Of a DNA stretch of 7,589 nt, positions 5,085 to 7,589 are shown one piece after another. The notes under the pieces are model-generated. The model made no database searches and was not told where the DNA came from. It saw nothing but the letters and a program-made list of their open reading frames with translations. Location: NCBI GenBank assembly GCA_002482685.1, contig DLGL01000115.1, forward strand, positions 1 through 7,589, read 5' to 3'. Each line of letters opens with the position of its first letter. The first letter of the stretch is position 1. A program made the position numbers and the translations under genes. This stretch comes from Bacteriovoracaceae bacterium UBA7695 (GTDB taxonomy: Bacteria > Bdellovibrionota > Bacteriovoracia > Bacteriovoracales > Bacteriovoracaceae).

Positions 5085-7204
5085 TGAAAAAGAATATCAA
5101 ATCATCTCTGTTATCTGTATGTGCAATGACAATGTTGTCATCCGCATGGGCCGCTCCACAGATGCACAATCTCGTAACGAAGCAAATGAGTGCGGTTAAT
5201 AAGATCATCGGTGATAAGGACCACAAATTCCATATCCTCACCCAGAAAAATTCTGCCAAAGGTGTGGGCAAAAATGCAGAATCACTGATTGTGGGTATTC
5301 CCTCAGGACTCTTTAGAGAGCAAATGATCTTCGGGGGCGTGATCACTAAGGTGTCAGATAAAACCAATGAAACTCTGGGAAGCCTCAAGTTAACTGACCT
5401 CTCCCCTCTTCACGTAAAACTTCACTATGTAGACCAGGCAAAAACAATAGTTATCAATGGGTGTGCCTCAAACTGTGATGAAGAGTCTGCCCAACAGGCC
5501 CTCATTATGCTCGAAGGCGCTGCTGAATTAAATGGAATGGTGTATGTGGATTTAGCTGAGATTGGAAAATCTCTAAACCTAATATCGATGATGGACTCCG
5601 AAGGCGAGTATACAAAACTAAAAGCTCTTTCGTCTGAGACAGTCTCTTTTGATTATTCAGTTTCAACATTAGTTTTTGATATTAAGTCAAAATTTATTCC
5701 ACTTGATAGAGAGATTACTGATGCTACAGCGCCGGTAACGGAGTTTACGGTCCGTTGGTATTTAAAGCTTAACTCCGGATCAAACCCGGCCTTTGCTCCC
5801 CGAGCGGCCACAGAGGGCGTTGGCTTTTTTAAAACTGAACGCTCAAAAAATCCAAAGATCACTCGTTTCTCAACAACAAACTACCGCGACACAAGTTACG
5901 GGATCGAGAACAAAAACGAAGGTGTTACATACTACATTAAAAACGTTCCTGAAAAATATCAGCACCTTTTTGTAGGTGCCATCAACAACTGGAATACTGA
6001 ATTTAAAGCGGTTCTTGGGCGCAATCTATTGAACGCAGAAATCGTTCGACCGGAAGATAATGATAAGTATAACACCGGGGATATTCGCTATAACATTATT
6101 GAATGGGACCTTGATAATATAGCTTCTTACGGTGGTCTCGGTCCATCAATTGCCAATCAAATGACCGGTGAGACGATTTCTGCCAACGTATTGATTCAAG
6201 GCCCAACGATTATTTCTCTCTATACAAAATGGTTCGAACTTTCAAAAACGGCGCGGGGATTGATCGCTGAAGGTAAAAGAGCCGAAGCAAATTCGATTGT
6301 GGCGAAATTTAACCGTGAAGCAAAAGCTGAAATTGCAAATCGTCAAAAGCTTAAATTTGGACTTAAGCTCGGTAATGTTGAGATGACGGTTCAATCTCAA
6401 AGAATCGATCTGGAAGATCCGATGATCAAAAATCATTTTGAAATCGTTCCTGCAGGAGTTTCTTTTGAAGACTATATGAGCGGCTACTTCACTGAGATGC
6501 TCGAGCATGAGCTTGGTCACAATTTAGGTCTTCGTCATAACTTTAAAGGCAACTTAGGTGCTTACGAATCTGAAGATAAAGGCTCTGTATCCCGCTCAAT
6601 TATGGAGTACCTTGGCCGTCCTTACCGATACAAGAGTGCCATTGGACTCTATGACAAAATGGCCATTTCTTATGGTTATAAAGGAATTGCTCCAAAGCAT
6701 CTGAACTGGTTCTGTACAGACGAAGACCAGGGATCTGATAAAATGTCTCTCGCAGTTAAATCTGCTGAATGTACTAAGTCAGATGCAACAAGTGATCCCT
6801 TCTCATTTTGGGAACAGCGTCTTGCCCGGGCCATTGACCTTTTAATTGATACAAAATCTTCATCTGCTCCGGTATGGACTTCAGCCGAAGTGAAAACACA
6901 GATCGATGAAGCGGTGCTGGGGATGGGTGCTTACGCCGCGAGTGCGGAGAAAACGATGGCGACATGGACGAACTTCTTCGGAAAAGGGAATCGCCCGGAA
7001 GATGTTGAAGGAATCAAAGGTTATGTTCTTGGCGCGATTAAGAAAAAAGTTTGTGACCCTGAACTTAAAGCGATCATAAATGCTAAAGAAACTCCTGAAG
7101 CTGTGAAACTTGCCCAAGAGAATCTGGACGCTCTGAAAAAAGCAGTGGCCGCCAAAGCAGTTGAATTGGCCGTGTTCTCGGCCGAACAAGTCCAGTGCGA
7201 ATAA
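5084..7204 (+). CDS. Secreted zinc-dependent metalloprotease (HExxHxxGxxH type)
   Basis: A 706-residue exported protease. Residues 1-23 are a signal peptide (MKKNIK..., AWA then APQ). The zinc site is HELGHNLGLRH (475-485): ligands H475, H479 and H485, catalytic E476. A metzincin-like Met-turn, SIMEY, follows with M507. The N-terminal part (about 70-190) and the stretch at about 280-370 (VTYYI...WNTEF..., DIRYNIIEW from 333, SYGGLGPSIANQMTGE) match, from memory, the layout of large bacterial zinc metalloproteases annotated with DUF5117 and DUF4953. A Lys/Ala-rich helical region (about 387-425) lies between that stretch and the zinc site. The C-terminus is helical, with a possible coiled coil and cysteines near both ends of the segment. 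The start is GTG, chosen because AGGAG lies 5 nt upstream and it begins the signal peptide; ATG-initiated alternatives would cut into the leader. The target is unknown; extracellular or periplasmic protein degradation is the likely role. A strong terminator follows 16 bp after the stop. Confidence 0.93.
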   Translation: MKKNIKSSLLSVCAMTMLSSAWAAPQMHNLVTKQMSAVNKIIGDKDHKFHILTQKNSAKGVGKNAESLIVGIPSGLFREQMIFGGVITKVSDKTNETLGSLKLTDLSPLHVKLHYVDQAKTIVINGCASNCDEESAQQALIMLEGAAELNGMVYVDLAEIGKSLNLISMMDSEGEYTKLKALSSETVSFDYSVSTLVFDIKSKFIPLDREITDATAPVTEFTVRWYLKLNSGSNPAFAPRAATEGVGFFKTERSKNPKITRFSTTNYRDTSYGIENKNEGVTYYIKNVPEKYQHLFVGAINNWNTEFKAVLGRNLLNAEIVRPEDNDKYNTGDIRYNIIEWDLDNIASYGGLGPSIANQMTGETISANVLIQGPTIISLYTKWFELSKTARGLIAEGKRAEANSIVAKFNREAKAEIANRQKLKFGLKLGNVEMTVQSQRIDLEDPMIKNHFEIVPAGVSFEDYMSGYFTEMLEHELGHNLGLRHNFKGNLGAYESEDKGSVSRSIMEYLGRPYRYKSAIGLYDKMAISYGYKGIAPKHLNWFCTDEDQGSDKMSLAVKSAECTKSDATSDPFSFWEQRLARAIDLLIDTKSSSAPVWTSAEVKTQIDEAVLGMGAYAASAEKTMATWTNFFGKGNRPEDVEGIKGYVLGAIKKKVCDPELKAIINAKETPEAVKLAQENLDALKKAVAAKAVELAVFSAEQVQCE

Positions 7205-7220
7205 TTTAATCCTGACTTTA

Positions 7221-7248
7221 AAGGGGCCTAGCTAGGCCCCTTTTTTTT
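7221..7248 (+). terminator. Strong intrinsic terminator after the metalloprotease gene
   Basis: AAGGGGCCT (7221-7229) pairs with AGGCCCCTT (7234-7242) around an AGCT loop, followed by an unbroken run of eight T (7241-7248). The stem is GC-rich and perfect, an unambiguous Rho-independent terminator that separates the protease from the next gene. Confidence 0.95.
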
Positions 7249-7298
7249 GCCCCATTTTAAAACACTTCCCTCAAGAACTCTCTTCTGAATATTCATAA

Positions 7299-7326
7299 CT
7301 TAGAAAAACTCTAAGAGGCATATAAG
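7299..7326 (+). promoter_or_regulatory. Promoter region with dyad before the right-edge gene
   Basis: TATAAG at 7321-7326 is a good -10 box placed about 34 bp before the ATG. Where the -35 should lie there is instead a perfect dyad, CTTAGA (7299-7304) and TCTAAG (7310-7315) around AAAAC. The weak -35 together with a dyad covering it suggests a promoter controlled by a DNA-binding protein. Confidence 0.4.
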
Positions 7327-7346
7327 TTGCAACGACCTAACTGCTG

Positions 7347-7355
7347 TAAGGAGGT
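7347..7355 (+). promoter_or_regulatory. Full-length Shine-Dalgarno sequence of the right-edge gene
   Basis: TAAGGAGGT is the complete 9-nt complement of the conserved 16S rRNA 3' end. It lies 5 nt (measured from AGGAGG) before the ATG at 7360 but only 2 nt before the ATG at 7357, which favours 7360 as the start and predicts high translation. Confidence 0.8.
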
Positions 7356-7359
7356 TATG

Positions 7360-7589
7360 ATGAAACTTATTCTCATAGGGTTGATCGTCTTTTCGGTCAC
7401 TGTGTGTGCCCAAGAGGGATTTAAAGAGGATCGGATGGATGCGGACCAGATAAAAATGATAAAACAAGAAATGCAGGAAAGACCCTCTTCCACAGTCTTA
7501 GGCGGGGCCAGAAGTGGGGCCTTAGAAACAGAGAAAAAAAACGATGATCCAAGTAATAAGGATCTTAAGCGCCAGAAGCGGCTTTATCA
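7360..7589 (+). CDS. Partial small secreted protein of unknown function (C-terminus off window)
   Basis: An open frame of 76 codons running off the right edge, so the full length is unknown. It starts MKLILIGLIVFSVTVCA, a compact signal peptide probably cut after the VCA, before QEG; the Val before Cys argues against a lipobox. The visible mature part is strongly charged: an acidic and Met-rich helix-like stretch (EDRMDADQIKMIKQEMQE), then Ser/Gly, then Lys/Asp/Arg (EKKNDDPSNKDLKRQKR). No domain is recognisable in what is visible. The start is decided by a perfect ribosome binding site. An intrinsic terminator before it and its own promoter show an independent unit on the same strand as the protease. 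Confidence 0.75.
   Translation, partial: MKLILIGLIVFSVTVCAQEGFKEDRMDADQIKMIKQEMQERPSSTVLGGARSGALETEKKNDDPSNKDLKRQKRLY

Noticed and set aside
5050..5388. 112-codon minus-strand open frame antisense to the protease start
   Set aside because: It lies wholly opposite the protease signal peptide and N-terminus, has no ribosome binding site and no recognisable domain; it is a shadow of the real gene.
7311..7493. 60-codon minus-strand open frame over the right-edge gene
   Set aside because: The plus strand has a perfect ribosome binding site, signal peptide and promoter there; the antisense frame has no such support.

Overview
The window looks like chromosome from a Gram-negative bacterium of moderate GC content. 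My best guess is a Bdellovibrio-like predator lineage (Bdellovibrionota, nearer Bacteriovorax/Peredibacter). This is inferred from style: densely packed genes for exported proteins and lipoproteins, two peptidoglycan-type enzymes close together, a four-helix membrane protein whose end resembles the start of a PilZ domain, and a HExxHxxGxxH zinc protease. No rRNA or other marker is present, so the taxonomy is tentative. No tRNA, rRNA, CRISPR array, insertion sequence or prophage gene was seen.

Layout. The left edge (1-470, minus) holds the 5' part of a four-helix membrane protein that runs off the window. A divergent 203-bp gap leads to a conserved hypothetical lipoprotein (674-1405, plus) that ends at a strong terminator. 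A very small secreted protein (1518-1766, plus) follows, with an almost ideal sigma70-type promoter placed so that its mRNA would be leaderless. Its 3' end overlaps by 41 bp a convergent single-domain response regulator (1726-2142, minus). A dyad-rich 139-bp divergent region separates the regulator from a secreted lytic transglycosylase (2282-2929, plus). The transglycosylase stop codon directly abuts the stop of a convergent PDZ lipoprotein (2930-3742, minus). Upstream of that, also on minus, are a NodB/CE4 polysaccharide deacetylase (3826-4692) and a 71-residue membrane protein (4743-4958). Diverging from these is a 706-residue secreted zinc metalloprotease (5084-7204, plus) that starts with GTG and ends at a strong terminator. 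The right edge holds the 5' part of another small secreted protein (7360-7589, plus).

Function. Nearly every product is predicted to be exported or membrane-bound; the response regulator is the only cytoplasmic one. The transglycosylase (cuts glycan strands) and the deacetylase (removes acetyl groups from glycan sugars) could both act on peptidoglycan, the cell's own or that of prey. The protease would act in the periplasm or outside the cell. Apart from the short minus-strand run at 3.7-5.0 kb, the genes look like separate transcription units, several with their own promoter or terminator.

No recognisable defence, mobile or wholly new multi-gene system is visible. The signals most worth attention are a perfect 9-bp inverted repeat that would pair part of the ribosome binding site and the first base of the protease start codon, and two genes whose -10 box sits exactly 6 nt before the ATG with no Shine-Dalgarno sequence. 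No gene-free stretch exceeds 300 bases.
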